Assembly (NCBI RefSeq): GCF_002210345.1 | Contig: NZ_MWQI01000006.1 | Location: 1-64,000, forward strand | Direction: 5' to 3' | Length of the DNA: 64,000 nucleotides | Origin: Fibrobacter sp. UWB4 | Lineage (GTDB): Bacteria; Fibrobacterota; Fibrobacteria; Fibrobacterales; Fibrobacteraceae | Shown: piece by piece, positions 14,650 to 22,877 of the stretch | Numbering within the stretch: position 1 is the first letter of the stretch | How the letters are laid out: each line of letters begins with the position of its first letter | The notes under the pieces: model-generated | Database searches by the model: none | Told to the model about the DNA's origin: nothing | Seen by the model: only the letters and a program-made list of their open reading frames with translations | Made by a program: the position numbers and the translations under genes

Positions 14650-14774
14650 AAGAATCTCCTTCTTGAAAGAGGTGGTTGTGCTTGCGGCACTTTTATTAAT
14701 CTAAACAAAAAGTGGGCAAATAAGCCTATAATTTTGAGTGGGAATGGTCTAATTAAAATGTATATTGCTTGTAA

Positions 14775-15218
14775 ATGAAGAAAAAACGAGCGAAAAAATC
14801 GGTGAAAAAGTCGTACAAGGCGAAAAGTTTTGTGGGTGTTTGCCTTTTTTTAATACCTGCACTTTTTGTGTTTGTTGTGTTCGGAGTTCAAGTTGGTTAC
14901 GATTTTATTGTAAATGATTTTGATGACATTAGAGAACATTTATCTATATGGTTCTTTGTCGTATATTATGTTTTTATTGGTTTTATACTCTTTTTGATTT
15001 TGAATCTTAACCCGGTAAGGATAAATATTGATGGTGATGAAATTGAGTTTGTCTATGTTTGCCGGAATAAAATTCGCGTAAATATTGATGATGTAAAAGT
15101 GCTGAGCTATGCGGACTATGGAAAAACGTGGTATGCCATAGTGTATGTACGTAAGCGATTGATGCGTATTTCTTCAGCGGAATTCCCGGCTTTGAAATAT
15201 TTGTTTGAAAAAACTTAA
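14775..15218 (+). CDS. Two-helix membrane protein with bPH-like C-terminal domain (147 aa)
   Basis: A very basic start (MKKKRAKKSVKKSYKAK) is followed by two hydrophobic helices (about 19-43 and 57-77). A cytosolic part of about 65 residues follows, with strand-rich pattern (VRINIDGDEIEFVYV, IRVNIDDVKVLSYADYG). That resembles the bacterial PH-like domains attached to membrane hairpins, but the match is by shape only. TATATT ends 8 nt before the ATG and there is no Shine-Dalgarno, so the mRNA may be leaderless. It stands alone, convergent with mqnC. Confidence 0.6.
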   Translation: MKKKRAKKSVKKSYKAKSFVGVCLFLIPALFVFVVFGVQVGYDFIVNDFDDIREHLSIWFFVVYYVFIGFILFLILNLNPVRINIDGDEIEFVYVCRNKIRVNIDDVKVLSYADYGKTWYAIVYVRKRLMRISSAEFPALKYLFEKT

Positions 15219-15223
15219 AAACA

Positions 15224-15328
15224 CTCACCTTAATCAAAGTGGCACTACTAGCGTAGTGCACTTTGTGGCGGCTCGGTCATGGCAAATTGAGCAAGCTCAT
15301 TTGTCACGACTCTCACCTTAATCAAAGT
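15224..15328. repeat. 17-bp copy of the mqnC 3' end plus hairpin
   Basis: CTCACCTTAATCAAAGT occurs at 15312-15328, where it includes the mqnC stop, and again at 15224-15240. Between them is a GCACTAC-TAGC-GTAGTGC hairpin (15242-15259) that may terminate both converging genes. Confidence 0.6.
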
Positions 15329-16352
15329 TGAGGGTTCGTCTGTATGGCGTGAATCCTGCGTTTTTGATGAAATTTTCGGCTTGTTCGATAGTCGTGAGCC
15401 CGTGGTTTTGGAGCACGTTCTCTTCGATGACGATGCTGTTGATGTCGTCGGCGCCGGCATGCAGCCCGAGTTCACCGAGCGAAAGTCCCATGCCGAGGAG
15501 CGAAACTTCGATGTGCGGGACGTTGTCGAGGTACAGGCGGCTGAGCGCGAGCAGCTTGAGGTATTCATCGCCGCGCACATGGCGGATCGGGAACTTGTCT
15601 GTCTGCGGCTGGAACGTCCACACGACAAAGCTCTTGAAACCGCCCGCAATGTCCTGCGTCTTGCGGACGTATTCAAGATGCTCGATGACTTCTTCGGCGG
15701 TTTCGGCGCTGCCGATGACGATGTTTGCACTGCCAGGGAGTCCTTTCTTGTGGCAGGCGGCAAGCGTATCGCTCCATTGCTGTGCCGGAAGTTTTTTCGG
15801 GCTTAAGATTTGACGCATGCGGTCGGAGAGTATCTCGGCGCCTGCGCCCGGGACGGAACTGAGACCTGCATCCTTGAAAATGTCAAGCAGTTCGTCAAGC
15901 GGTATGTTGTTGAATTCCGCAATGCGGACAAGTTCAACCGGCGAGAATCCGCGCACCTTAACGCCCAATTCTTGCGTGAGCATTTTCAGTACGTCGGTGT
16001 AATAGCTGAGCGGAATTTCTTTGTTGACTCCGCCTTGTAAAAAAATCTGGTCGGCGCCTTTGGCTTTAGCTTCGAGCGTCTTTTGACGGATTTCGTCTAA
16101 ACTCAAAATGTACGCTTCGGGGTGCTTTGCAGGGCGGCAAAAACTGCAAAAGCTGCAAGTCACTTCGCAAACGTTCGTGTAGTTCACAATGCGGAACGCC
16201 GTGTAACCGACGCGGTTCCCGGGGAGCTTCGCCTGGCGTACGGTATCGGCTGCTTCGACGACCTCAGTCCAGGGGACGTTCTTTAAAATTTCGAGACCTT
16301 CCGCCGGAGTGAGGCGTTCTTGAGCGATTGCTTTGTTTAACAAGGAATTCAT
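15318..16352 (-). CDS. mqnC: Cyclic dehypoxanthinyl futalosine synthase, radical SAM (344 aa)
   Basis: A radical-SAM enzyme of the futalosine route to menaquinone; it cyclises dehypoxanthine futalosine. The cluster motif is CEVTCSFC (C-x3-C-x2-C, near residue 61), inside the MqnC-type context NYTNVC...HPEAYILS. Further MqnC blocks are LQGGV, GFSPVE, VPGAGAEILSDR, ILSPKKL, VIGSAET-EE-IEHLE and FVVWTFQPQTD. These fit MqnC better than MqnE or CofH. Length is normal. Menaquinone suits the fumarate-reducing lifestyle of Fibrobacter. No other mqn genes are in the window. Confidence 0.88.
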   Translation of the reverse strand: MNSLLNKAIAQERLTPAEGLEILKNVPWTEVVEAADTVRQAKLPGNRVGYTAFRIVNYTNVCEVTCSFCSFCRPAKHPEAYILSLDEIRQKTLEAKAKGADQIFLQGGVNKEIPLSYYTDVLKMLTQELGVKVRGFSPVELVRIAEFNNIPLDELLDIFKDAGLSSVPGAGAEILSDRMRQILSPKKLPAQQWSDTLAACHKKGLPGSANIVIGSAETAEEVIEHLEYVRKTQDIAGGFKSFVVWTFQPQTDKFPIRHVRGDEYLKLLALSRLYLDNVPHIEVSLLGMGLSLGELGLHAGADDINSIVIEENVLQNHGLTTIEQAENFIKNAGFTPYRRTLNFD

Positions 16353-16377
16353 TGGTTAAATAATAGAAAAAATAAAC

Positions 16378-16430
16378 CTCATACCTCAAAGGCTCGAAGA
16401 GCCGACCTCACACCCCATGCCCTGTTGACT
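16378..16430. repeat. Intergenic repeat with CTCAAAGGCTCG motif, copy 1
   Basis: CATACCTCAAAGGCTCG-A-AGAGCCGACCTCA... is shared with 21328-21396 upstream of the Mrp gene; GGCTC/GAGCC forms a short hairpin. The following ~200 bp up to the esterase are non-coding and presumably hold its promoter; I see no riboswitch. Confidence 0.55.
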
Positions 16431-16645
16431 AATTGTCCACGAAACTACTATTGCGGCTTGTGTTTTGGCTCACCGACGAGGATATATTACAGATGGGTTT
16501 AGTTAGGTAGAACACTGGTGTGTCCATGCTTGGTTTTGTGGAACCACGCTGTTGCGTGGCATATCTCCTTGCGTGTATCAAATCAGTTTGGAGGACTTGT
16601 CCTTTCGGGATGAAGAGTTAGGAATGATACAACAGGAGAACAGGT

Positions 16646-18106
16646 ATGAAACACCTCAGTTTAAAGTGTGCAGCAATGGCTCTTGCTTTTGCTGCATCTG
16701 CACAGGCTTTTACCGTTACGGGTAAGGTCAACGATGAAAGCGGCAAGGCTATCGAAAAAGCCTCCGTAGAACTTCTTAAAAACGCACTCAAGACAACGAC
16801 CGATTCCAAGGGCGAATTCAAGCTTTTCAAGGAAGAGGCCAATCCCGGTGATTCCTTGATTGGCATCCATTCCATTCGTCCGAGACTCGGCTATGTGAGC
16901 GTGATGAACGGCGTTCTGTCTTATTCCCAGAGTACGAATGAACCGGTGCGCATTCAGGTCTTTGACGCCGTGGGTTCCCGTGTCTTGAACGAGACCGTTT
17001 ATGGCTCAGGTACGCTTGACATGCAGTCTGTCGTGAAATCTCAGGGTTCTTATTTTGCGCGAGTGAGCGTTGGTAGCGCAAAGAGCAATTTCCGCTTTGC
17101 ATCCAATGGTAATTACGGGGTCTCGTTTGGCGAAGCTGTGGCTCGTGGCCTCAAGAAAGAAGAAGCCGGCGATAGCCTCCGCGTGATTGCAACGGATTAT
17201 GATACGTTGACAGTTGCTCTTTCTAACTTGGATACAAACGTTACACTCAAGCTCAAAAAGACGGTCAAACAGCCGGAATACGCTTACGGTTGGGGCCTCA
17301 AGAACGATCCGGTGCCGACACGTGGTTGTGGCAAGGATACAAAGCTTGACTACAAGTATCGCGGTGACAAGCCGTATATCGATTTCAAGTGGAGCAAGGG
17401 TACGCGTACCGTTCGTATCGATATTCCCAAGAACTACGATAAGAATAATCCGTACAAACTCATTTTCGGTATGCAGTGCATGGGCGGCTGGGCCGGTGGC
17501 GTGCAGGATGAAGGCTATTATGGTCTGAAACCGCTTGATACGGAAAATACAGCCATCTTCGTCGCTCCGGAAGGCAATGGAAACCAGGCCCCGTGGGATC
17601 AGAACGACTACATTCTCTTCGATGAACTTCTTGCATACCTCGAAGGCAACTTCTGCATTGACTCTTCTCGTGTGTTCTCGACCGGCTTTAGCTACGGCTC
17701 CATGTTCTCTAACGGACTTTCCTGGAACCATCAGGACGTGCTCCGTGCTGTTGCCGTGTACGAAACAGCTGAACGCAATATTTGGCTCCCGCAGCGCAAG
17801 CAGATGGGCATCGGCTGGATGGGTGTGCTCGGCTTGCAGGACAATCTCTGCACTCCGGTCATGGGCCGTGCTGCTCGCGATATCATCTTGGAACTCAACT
17901 CCGAAGGTGGCAAGGCCAAGAACGAGCGTGCTCAGGAATACGGTGGTAACGGTCCGCACGTGTGCTATGACTACACGACTGTTGAAGAACGCTTCCCGGT
18001 TCGCTGGTGCACACAGAACGGTGGCCATATCTGGGACCACAAGGATCCGGGTTCGAACCAGTCATGGGTTCCGAAGACCACTTGGGATTTCTTCAATAAG
18101 TTCTAA
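16646..18106 (+). CDS. Secreted CE1-like esterase (feruloyl/acetyl-xylan type), 486 aa
   Basis: A signal peptide (residues 1-21, cleavage after AQA) is followed by a carboxypeptidase-regulatory-like beta domain (22-~75). Next comes a segment at about 95-155 resembling a type-A sorting domain (RIQVFDAVGSRVLNE...GSYFARVSVG). The alpha/beta-hydrolase domain (~235-486) is of the CE1/PHB-depolymerase-like group. The nucleophile is Ser349 in GFSYGSM, the likely acid Asp is near residue 399 and the His is 461 (NGGHIWDH). Several Cys pairs suggest disulfides. It probably releases ferulate or acetate from xylan. GGAG precedes ATG 16646. A sorting-like module in the middle rather than at the end is unusual. 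Confidence 0.8.
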   Translation: MKHLSLKCAAMALAFAASAQAFTVTGKVNDESGKAIEKASVELLKNALKTTTDSKGEFKLFKEEANPGDSLIGIHSIRPRLGYVSVMNGVLSYSQSTNEPVRIQVFDAVGSRVLNETVYGSGTLDMQSVVKSQGSYFARVSVGSAKSNFRFASNGNYGVSFGEAVARGLKKEEAGDSLRVIATDYDTLTVALSNLDTNVTLKLKKTVKQPEYAYGWGLKNDPVPTRGCGKDTKLDYKYRGDKPYIDFKWSKGTRTVRIDIPKNYDKNNPYKLIFGMQCMGGWAGGVQDEGYYGLKPLDTENTAIFVAPEGNGNQAPWDQNDYILFDELLAYLEGNFCIDSSRVFSTGFSYGSMFSNGLSWNHQDVLRAVAVYETAERNIWLPQRKQMGIGWMGVLGLQDNLCTPVMGRAARDIILELNSEGGKAKNERAQEYGGNGPHVCYDYTTVEERFPVRWCTQNGGHIWDHKDPGSNQSWVPKTTWDFFNKF

Positions 18107-18130
18107 TATCTAAGATTCTTTCCTCCTCAC

Positions 18131-18157
18131 AAAACTCTCGGTTTCGGCCGGGAGTTT
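18131..18157 (+). terminator. Terminator of the esterase gene
   Basis: AAAACTCTCGG/CCGGGAGTTTT stem with T5. Confidence 0.75.
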
Positions 18158-18194
18158 TTGCCTCCCCAAAAGCAAAAAAATCAAAAAGTGGCGG

Positions 18195-18437
18195 TTTTTA
18201 CGTTAATTTTAAGTTTTTTTTGAATTTTTGACGTAAAATTTTGATGTTGTCTGTAATTTTTGGGCCGGTTTTTCGATTTTTGCGCTGCTTAACGCCTCAA
18301 AAGTGGCACGAAAATGCTTTTTGAGTGAAAAAATCGGGATAAAAAACGAAAAATGGTCGTTGAAATTCAAGAAATTTGTTATTTTGTATGAAAAATTACG
18401 TAAAATTGGGGCGAAAATTATCGTTTTTGACGTAAAA
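18195..18437. repeat. AT-rich region with four TTTGACGTAAA-type motifs
   Basis: The 400-bp gap between the esterase and the ATPase gene holds no gene. It holds ACGTAA-type sites at 18195 (TTTTTACGTTAA), 18225 (TTTTTGACGTAAAATT), 18393 (AAATTACGTAAAATT) and 18424 (TTTTTGACGTAAAA). The second continues into TGATGTTGTCTGTAAT, which recurs with one change at 56981-57013 beside polA. Confidence 0.6.
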
Positions 18438-18560
18438 AGAGCTGAAAATCATTTTTTTTTTGAAAAAAAATGGATTTTATTTTGTTTGAAAACTAGGGCG
18501 AGTCGTCGCTAATGTTGTAAAAATTTGCCGCTCCGTTGGGCTTTTTCTATCTTTGGGTGC

Positions 18561-19994
18561 ATGGAATTCAAGCGCTTTGAAGCTCTGATCGAGATGTTTC
18601 CGCAGGTGCAGATTTTCAGCACCGAGGGCGAAGATCTCGACCGAGTCATTACTCATTTCTTAAATCAACGTGAAAATGTCTCCACGATGTCGGAGGCTAT
18701 GCAACGTAAAATCCAGCAGGCGTTGGCCCCGTTCTTCCAGCAGCGTTTTATCAGCTTGCACGATGCGGAAGCTCCGCTGGTGCGCAACCTGCTTCTGGAC
18801 AAGAAGTTCTTTTTGCAGACGGACCGCTACATTGACGATATGGCGTGGCCGCTGACTGACCCAGAAAAGCTTGGCGAAGCTTTGAACATTGCTGACCTTG
18901 CCGAAGGGATTCTTGACCGCAAGCTGTTGAGCCTTTCGAACGGCGAACTGCGCCGAGTACTCTTGGCCCGCATGTGGATGGAAAAGCCGGAATGGGTTTA
19001 TTTCAACGACTTGTTTGGCGGACTCGACCCGGAGTACCGTGCGCATTTGGCGGGCTGCGTGGCTGACCTTGCAAAACGTCCGGGCTTGAAAGTCGTGGTG
19101 CGCCTCGCTCGCGAAGATGAACTGCTTCCGGAAATCCCGGCGTTCGTTTATGCTGACAAGACGTTCTCGCAGTATGAAGGTGAACTCCCGAAAGCCGCTG
19201 CAACCCCGAAGTTCAAAAAAGCAGAACTCAAGGATTATGAAATCGTTGATTTGAGACGAGAGAACGGCTCTGGCGAGCCTACAGACGAAAGACGAGAGAG
19301 TTGTGACTCCGCTCATCTCTCGTCTGATTCAGAAATTCTCTTTGACCTTAAGCACGTGAACGTCCGCTTTGGCGATACGGACGTGTTGAAGGACCTTAAC
19401 TGGACGGTTCGCAAGGGTGAACATTGGGCGGTGATGGGCGAAAACGGTGCCGGCAAGAGTACGCTCCTCGGCATGCTTACCGCTGACCATCCGCAGATTT
19501 ACAACAACGACATTACGCTCCTAGGTGAACGTCCGGGGCATGGCCTCAACATTTGGGACCACAAGGCAAAACTCGGATTCTTCTCGCCGGAAATGGCACT
19601 CCAGTACCGCGAAGACTTGAGCCTTCTGGATGTGCTTTGCACAGGATTCACACCGAACCTTTGCCGCGCTGAAAACATCACGTGGGAAGAAAAGGCTAAG
19701 GCTCGCGAATGGCTTACGTACTTGGGCTTTGAAGATACGTCGATTTCTATTCGCAAGATTTCGCCGATTGACAAGCGCCTGGTGCTGATGGCCCGTGCTG
19801 CAATTCGCCCGCCGAAAGTCCTTTTGCTCGACGAACCGACGCAAGGTCTCAAGGGCGAGTATCGCGAAAAGCTGTTCCACCTGTTGCAACTGCTTTCGAC
19901 GGAGACGACGATTATCATGGTCAGCCATTACGAAGAAGAATGGCCGCCTTGCATGACGCATCTCCTCCGCATGCCAAAATTCTCGCTGAATTAG
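18561..19994 (+). CDS. Double ABC ATPase with degenerate first domain, ModF-like (477 aa)
   Basis: A soluble tandem ATP-binding protein with no membrane segment, like ModF/PhrA-type proteins. The first half (1-~215) lacks a Walker A but keeps a signature-like LSNGELRR and a Walker B-like WVYFNDLFGGLD. The second half (~255-477) has Walker A GENGAGKST and Walker B VLLLDEP, but its signature is degraded to ISPIDKR. Only one composite ATP site (Walker A of half 2 with the signature of half 1) can be complete. The linker at residues ~235-260 is encoded by an inverted repeat (AGACGAGAGA...TCTCTCGTCT). ATG 18561 is preferred to the in-frame TTG 18525. crcB follows by 22 nt. Confidence 0.75.
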   Translation: MEFKRFEALIEMFPQVQIFSTEGEDLDRVITHFLNQRENVSTMSEAMQRKIQQALAPFFQQRFISLHDAEAPLVRNLLLDKKFFLQTDRYIDDMAWPLTDPEKLGEALNIADLAEGILDRKLLSLSNGELRRVLLARMWMEKPEWVYFNDLFGGLDPEYRAHLAGCVADLAKRPGLKVVVRLAREDELLPEIPAFVYADKTFSQYEGELPKAAATPKFKKAELKDYEIVDLRRENGSGEPTDERRESCDSAHLSSDSEILFDLKHVNVRFGDTDVLKDLNWTVRKGEHWAVMGENGAGKSTLLGMLTADHPQIYNNDITLLGERPGHGLNIWDHKAKLGFFSPEMALQYREDLSLLDVLCTGFTPNLCRAENITWEEKAKAREWLTYLGFEDTSISIRKISPIDKRLVLMARAAIRPPKVLLLDEPTQGLKGEYREKLFHLLQLLSTETTIIMVSHYEEEWPPCMTHLLRMPKFSLN

Positions 19995-20016
19995 ACGAAC
20001 GCAAAAAGGTCCCGAA

Positions 20017-20385
20017 ATGAACTTCTTATTCGTTGCTCTTGGCGGTGCTCTCGGTAGCGTACTTCGCTACTTCCTTTCGCTTGTGATCCCGAAGGTCGCC
20101 GGGTTCCCGTGGCCGACCTTTGTCGCAAACGTCCTGGGCTGCCTATGCATCGGAATTTTTTCGGGACTCTTCCTCAAGTGCGACTCCCTCTCGCCGAACC
20201 TCAAGCTCTTTTTGGTGACGGGCTTTTGCGGAGGCTTTACGACGTTCAGCACTTTTGCGAGTGAAAACCTGGCGCTTTTGCAAAGCGGAAAATTCGGGAT
20301 GTTCATAGCCTACGCACTCGCCAGTTTTGTACTTGGTGTTGCCGCCTGTTTTGCCGGACTTTACCTCATGGGTTACAATCGGTGA
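20017..20385 (+). CDS. crcB: Fluoride channel CrcB/FluC (122 aa)
   Basis: A small four-helix membrane protein forming a dual-topology dimeric fluoride channel that lowers cytoplasmic F-. Conserved blocks: GGALGSVLRY (8-17), NVLGCLCIG (~39-47) and the phenylalanine-box/Na-site signature TGFCGGFTTFSTFASE (~68-83). Length is normal. No fluoride riboswitch fits in the 22 nt upstream, so it is probably co-transcribed with the ABC ATPase gene. A stretch of TGACTATTGACTAGTGACTA-type low-complexity repeat follows at 20389-20425. Confidence 0.92.
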   Translation: MNFLFVALGGALGSVLRYFLSLVIPKVAGFPWPTFVANVLGCLCIGIFSGLFLKCDSLSPNLKLFLVTGFCGGFTTFSTFASENLALLQSGKFGMFIAYALASFVLGVAACFAGLYLMGYNR

Positions 20386-20546
20386 AACTAATGACTATTG
20401 ACTAGTGACTAATAACCAATTGTCAATCACTTTGTTAAAAAAAGTAAATGTGCATACGCTTCGATAACTTTTGATGTATTTTCTTTTAATACTGACTTAT
20501 GTTGGTTGTAAAAAGGAAAACAAGTTATATCTATCAGGAGTTAATA

Positions 20547-21134
20547 ATGGCAAAAGCAGCAAAAAAAGTTTTGCTTCTGTGTGGCGATTTTACCGAAGAT
20601 TACGAAACGATGGTCCCGTTCCAGTCGATGTCCATGTTGGGTTACCAGGTGGATGCCGTGTGCCCTGACAAGAAGGCGGGCGAAACGGTTGCTACTGCAA
20701 TCCATGATTTCTTGGGCGAGCAGACTTACGCAGAATCCCGTGGGCACAACTTTACCCTCACGGCAGACTTTGATGCTGCGCAGGTAAAGGATTACGAAGG
20801 CTTGTTCATTACGGGTGGCCGCGCTCCGGAATACATTCGCTTGAACGAACGCGTACTCAAAATCGTGAAGGAATTTTTCAAGGCTAAAAAGCCGGTGGCC
20901 GCCATTTGCCATGGTCCGCAGGTCCTTGCTGCAGCCGGCGTCTTGAAAGGCTATAAGGCTACGGCTTACCCAGCCGTTGGCCCGGATATCACTCTTGCTG
21001 GTGGTAAGTATGTGGCTGTGAACGTAGACGAAGCTGTGGTGGACCGCAACTTGGTTACGGCTCCGGCATGGCCTGGCGATACGGCTATTGTCCGTGAGTT
21101 CGTGAAACTCATGGGCGCAAAAATCAAGATTTAA
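20547..21134 (+). CDS. DJ-1/PfpI family protein (195 aa)
   Basis: A class I glutamine-amidotransferase-like fold of the DJ-1/PfpI family; members are proteases, deglycases or chaperones, and the activity here is not decidable. The nucleophile elbow is AAICHGPQ (Cys about residue 117, followed by His), the conserved acid is in the early [15 protein letters not shown] block, and [12 protein letters not shown] matches the family loop. ATG 20547 follows CAGGAG at the right distance and is chosen over the upstream in-frame ATG 20499. It has its own tight terminator and is probably monocistronic. Confidence 0.85.
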   Translation: MAKAAKKVLLLCGDFTEDYETMVPFQSMSMLGYQVDAVCPDKKAGETVATAIHDFLGEQTYAESRGHNFTLTADFDAAQVKDYEGLFITGGRAPEYIRLNERVLKIVKEFFKAKKPVAAICHGPQVLAAAGVLKGYKATAYPAVGPDITLAGGKYVAVNVDEAVVDRNLVTAPAWPGDTAIVREFVKLMGAKIKI

Positions 21135-21184
21135 TATTTGCACAATTTTGCATTTTTAAGTCTCTTAAAAAAATAGCTCTCTTC

Positions 21185-21216
21185 AAAAAGACATATACTT
21201 CGGTATATGTCTTTTT
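21185..21216 (+). terminator. Terminator of the DJ-1/PfpI gene
   Basis: A 14-bp perfect stem (AAAAAGACATATAC/GTATATGTCTTTTT) closed by a TTCG tetraloop, then more T. Confidence 0.9.
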
Positions 21217-21327
21217 TTCTTTCTGGACCTTTTAATGGGGTGAAAAATCTAGCTGTAAAAAGTCCTGGATCTTTTGCGTTGCCCAGGATTGATGGACTGC
21301 GATTTGTTAAATTAAAACAAAAACTTT

Positions 21328-21396
21328 TTTTACCCCATACCTCAAAGCGAGCTTGCTAGCGACCCCATAGTCCAAAGGCTCGTAGAGCCGAGCTGT
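21328..21396. repeat. Intergenic repeat with CTCAAAGGCTCG motif, copy 2
   Basis: Two successive variants: CCCCATACCTCAAAGCGAG... and CCCCATAGTCCAAAGGCTCG followed by TAGAGCCGAGCT. They are related to 16378-16430. The element ends 5 nt before the Mrp start, so it forms the 5' leader of that gene. Confidence 0.55.
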
Positions 21397-21400
21397 AAAA

Positions 21401-22528
21401 ATGCAATTGAATGAGCAAAATATTTTAAGTGCCTTGCGCGCGGTCCAGGATCCGGACTTGCACAAGAATATTGTAGAACTAAACTTTGTTCAAAACCTAA
21501 AAATTGAAGGCACGAAGGTTTCCTTTGATTTGCGCCTCACGACTCCGGCATGCCCGATTCGCGACCGCTTCAAGGACCAGTGCATCACCATCGTGAAAAG
21601 CCTGGGTGCCACCGAAGTCGAAGTGACGCTTACTTCTTCGCAGGGCCGCGTGGGCGAAGACAATTCTGCTGCAAAGGCTCCGCAGAACTCGCACATTGGC
21701 GAAGTGGCACATGTGGTTGCTGTGGCTAGTGGAAAGGGCGGTGTCGGTAAATCGACTGTGACGGCGAACCTCGCTATGGCGCTCAGCCTTTCTGGCGCTC
21801 GCGTGGGTATTCTCGATGCTGACATTTACGGCCCCTCTATGGGCCTCATGTTCGGGATCGACAAGGCTCCTGAAGTTTTCGAAGACAATACGATTGCGCC
21901 TGTCGAGGCGAAAGGCGGCATCAGCATCGTCTCGATGTGCATGTTCGCAGACTCCGACAAGGCGACCATCTGGCGTGGACCGATGGTTTCGCAGATGATC
22001 CAACATTTCATCCATCATGTGCGCTGGGGCAAGCTCGACTACCTCCTCGTGGACTTTCCTCCAGGAACGGGCGACATCCAGCTTACGCTCACGCAGAATT
22101 GCCCGATGGCAGGTGCGGTCGTCGTGACGACTCCGCAGCAGGTGGCTCTCGCCGACTGCCAGAAGGGAATAGCCATGTTCGATAACGTGGGCGTCCCGGT
22201 GATTGGCATTGTCGAGAACATGAGCTACTTCATTTGCGATGAGTGCGGCAAGCACCACAACATTTTCCCTGCCGGTGGCGGTCAGAAGATTGCCGAAAAG
22301 TGGGGTGTGCCGCTTATCGGTAAGGTCCCGATGGAACCTGCTGTTGCAGATTGCGGTGACAGTGGCACTCCGGCCGTGCTCCGCTACCCGAACTCCGAAT
22401 CGGCGAAGGTCTTTATGGATGCCGCCGAAAAGATGGTCCGTACGCTTTCTGTGTTTGAATCTGAAGGCGATGGAGTCCTCAAAAACTTCAATTACGATTT
22501 CGAACAGCTGCCCGTGGAGGAAGTATGA
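21401..22528 (+). CDS. Mrp/ApbC-type iron-sulfur carrier ATPase (375 aa)
   Basis: Residues 1-~95 form a MIP18/DUF59 domain and the remainder a P-loop ATPase of the Mrp/NBP35 group, which carries or transfers Fe-S clusters. The deviant Walker A is SGKGGVGKST (~111-120); DADIYGPSMG and DFPPGTGD follow. The cluster-binding pair is the CDEC of YFICDECGKHH near residue 280. Length fits. There is no clear Shine-Dalgarno before ATG 21401, and the preceding 70 bp are a dispersed repeat. It overlaps the DUF971 gene by 4 nt (ATGA), a common pairing for this family. Confidence 0.92.
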   Translation: MQLNEQNILSALRAVQDPDLHKNIVELNFVQNLKIEGTKVSFDLRLTTPACPIRDRFKDQCITIVKSLGATEVEVTLTSSQGRVGEDNSAAKAPQNSHIGEVAHVVAVASGKGGVGKSTVTANLAMALSLSGARVGILDADIYGPSMGLMFGIDKAPEVFEDNTIAPVEAKGGISIVSMCMFADSDKATIWRGPMVSQMIQHFIHHVRWGKLDYLLVDFPPGTGDIQLTLTQNCPMAGAVVVTTPQQVALADCQKGIAMFDNVGVPVIGIVENMSYFICDECGKHHNIFPAGGGQKIAEKWGVPLIGKVPMEPAVADCGDSGTPAVLRYPNSESAKVFMDAAEKMVRTLSVFESEGDGVLKNFNYDFEQLPVEEV

Positions 22529-22821
22529 TCCAGCCAAAGAAAGTATTCAGGACAAAAGAGGGCAAGCTCGGTTTTGAATGGAATGATGGCAGTCGAGGCG
22601 CCTGCGATGCCCGTACGCTCCGTTTAGCTTGTCCGTGCGCACTTTGTGTGGACGAACATACAGGCGAAAAACTCCTCGATGAATCGACTGTTCCCTTGGA
22701 TGTAAAGCTTGAACACATCCAGTCGATTGGTCGTTATGCCGTGGGGCTTTCTTTTAGCGATGGCCATCGTTCGGGAATTTACCCATACGATAAACTTAAG
22801 GAATTGACGAAATCCGCATAA
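22525..22821 (+). CDS. DUF971 protein (98 aa)
   Basis: A small domain related to the N-terminal part of gamma-butyrobetaine hydroxylase. It has the typical ACDARTLRLACPCALCVDE region with Cys residues that may bind metal (CPCALC) and the end GLSFSDGHRSGIYPYDKL. Stand-alone DUF971 genes often sit beside mrp, as here with an ATGA overlap, which points to iron-sulfur cluster metabolism. The exact role is unknown. The sigma-factor gene follows after 56 nt. Confidence 0.85.
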   Translation: MIQPKKVFRTKEGKLGFEWNDGSRGACDARTLRLACPCALCVDEHTGEKLLDESTVPLDVKLEHIQSIGRYAVGLSFSDGHRSGIYPYDKLKELTKSA

Positions 22822-22877
22822 TAAACCATATTTGAAAGAGTCTAAGACAGTTTGTCCAAGGCAAAAGGTGTTGTTTT

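Noticed and set aside
18303-18512. 69-aa Lys-rich + frame before the ATPase gene
   Set aside because: AT-rich intergenic DNA with repeated ACGTAA motifs; no ribosome binding site and no likeness to any protein.
20000-20016. Fluoride riboswitch for crcB
   Set aside because: Only 22 nt separate crcB from the preceding gene; no crcB-motif RNA can fit.
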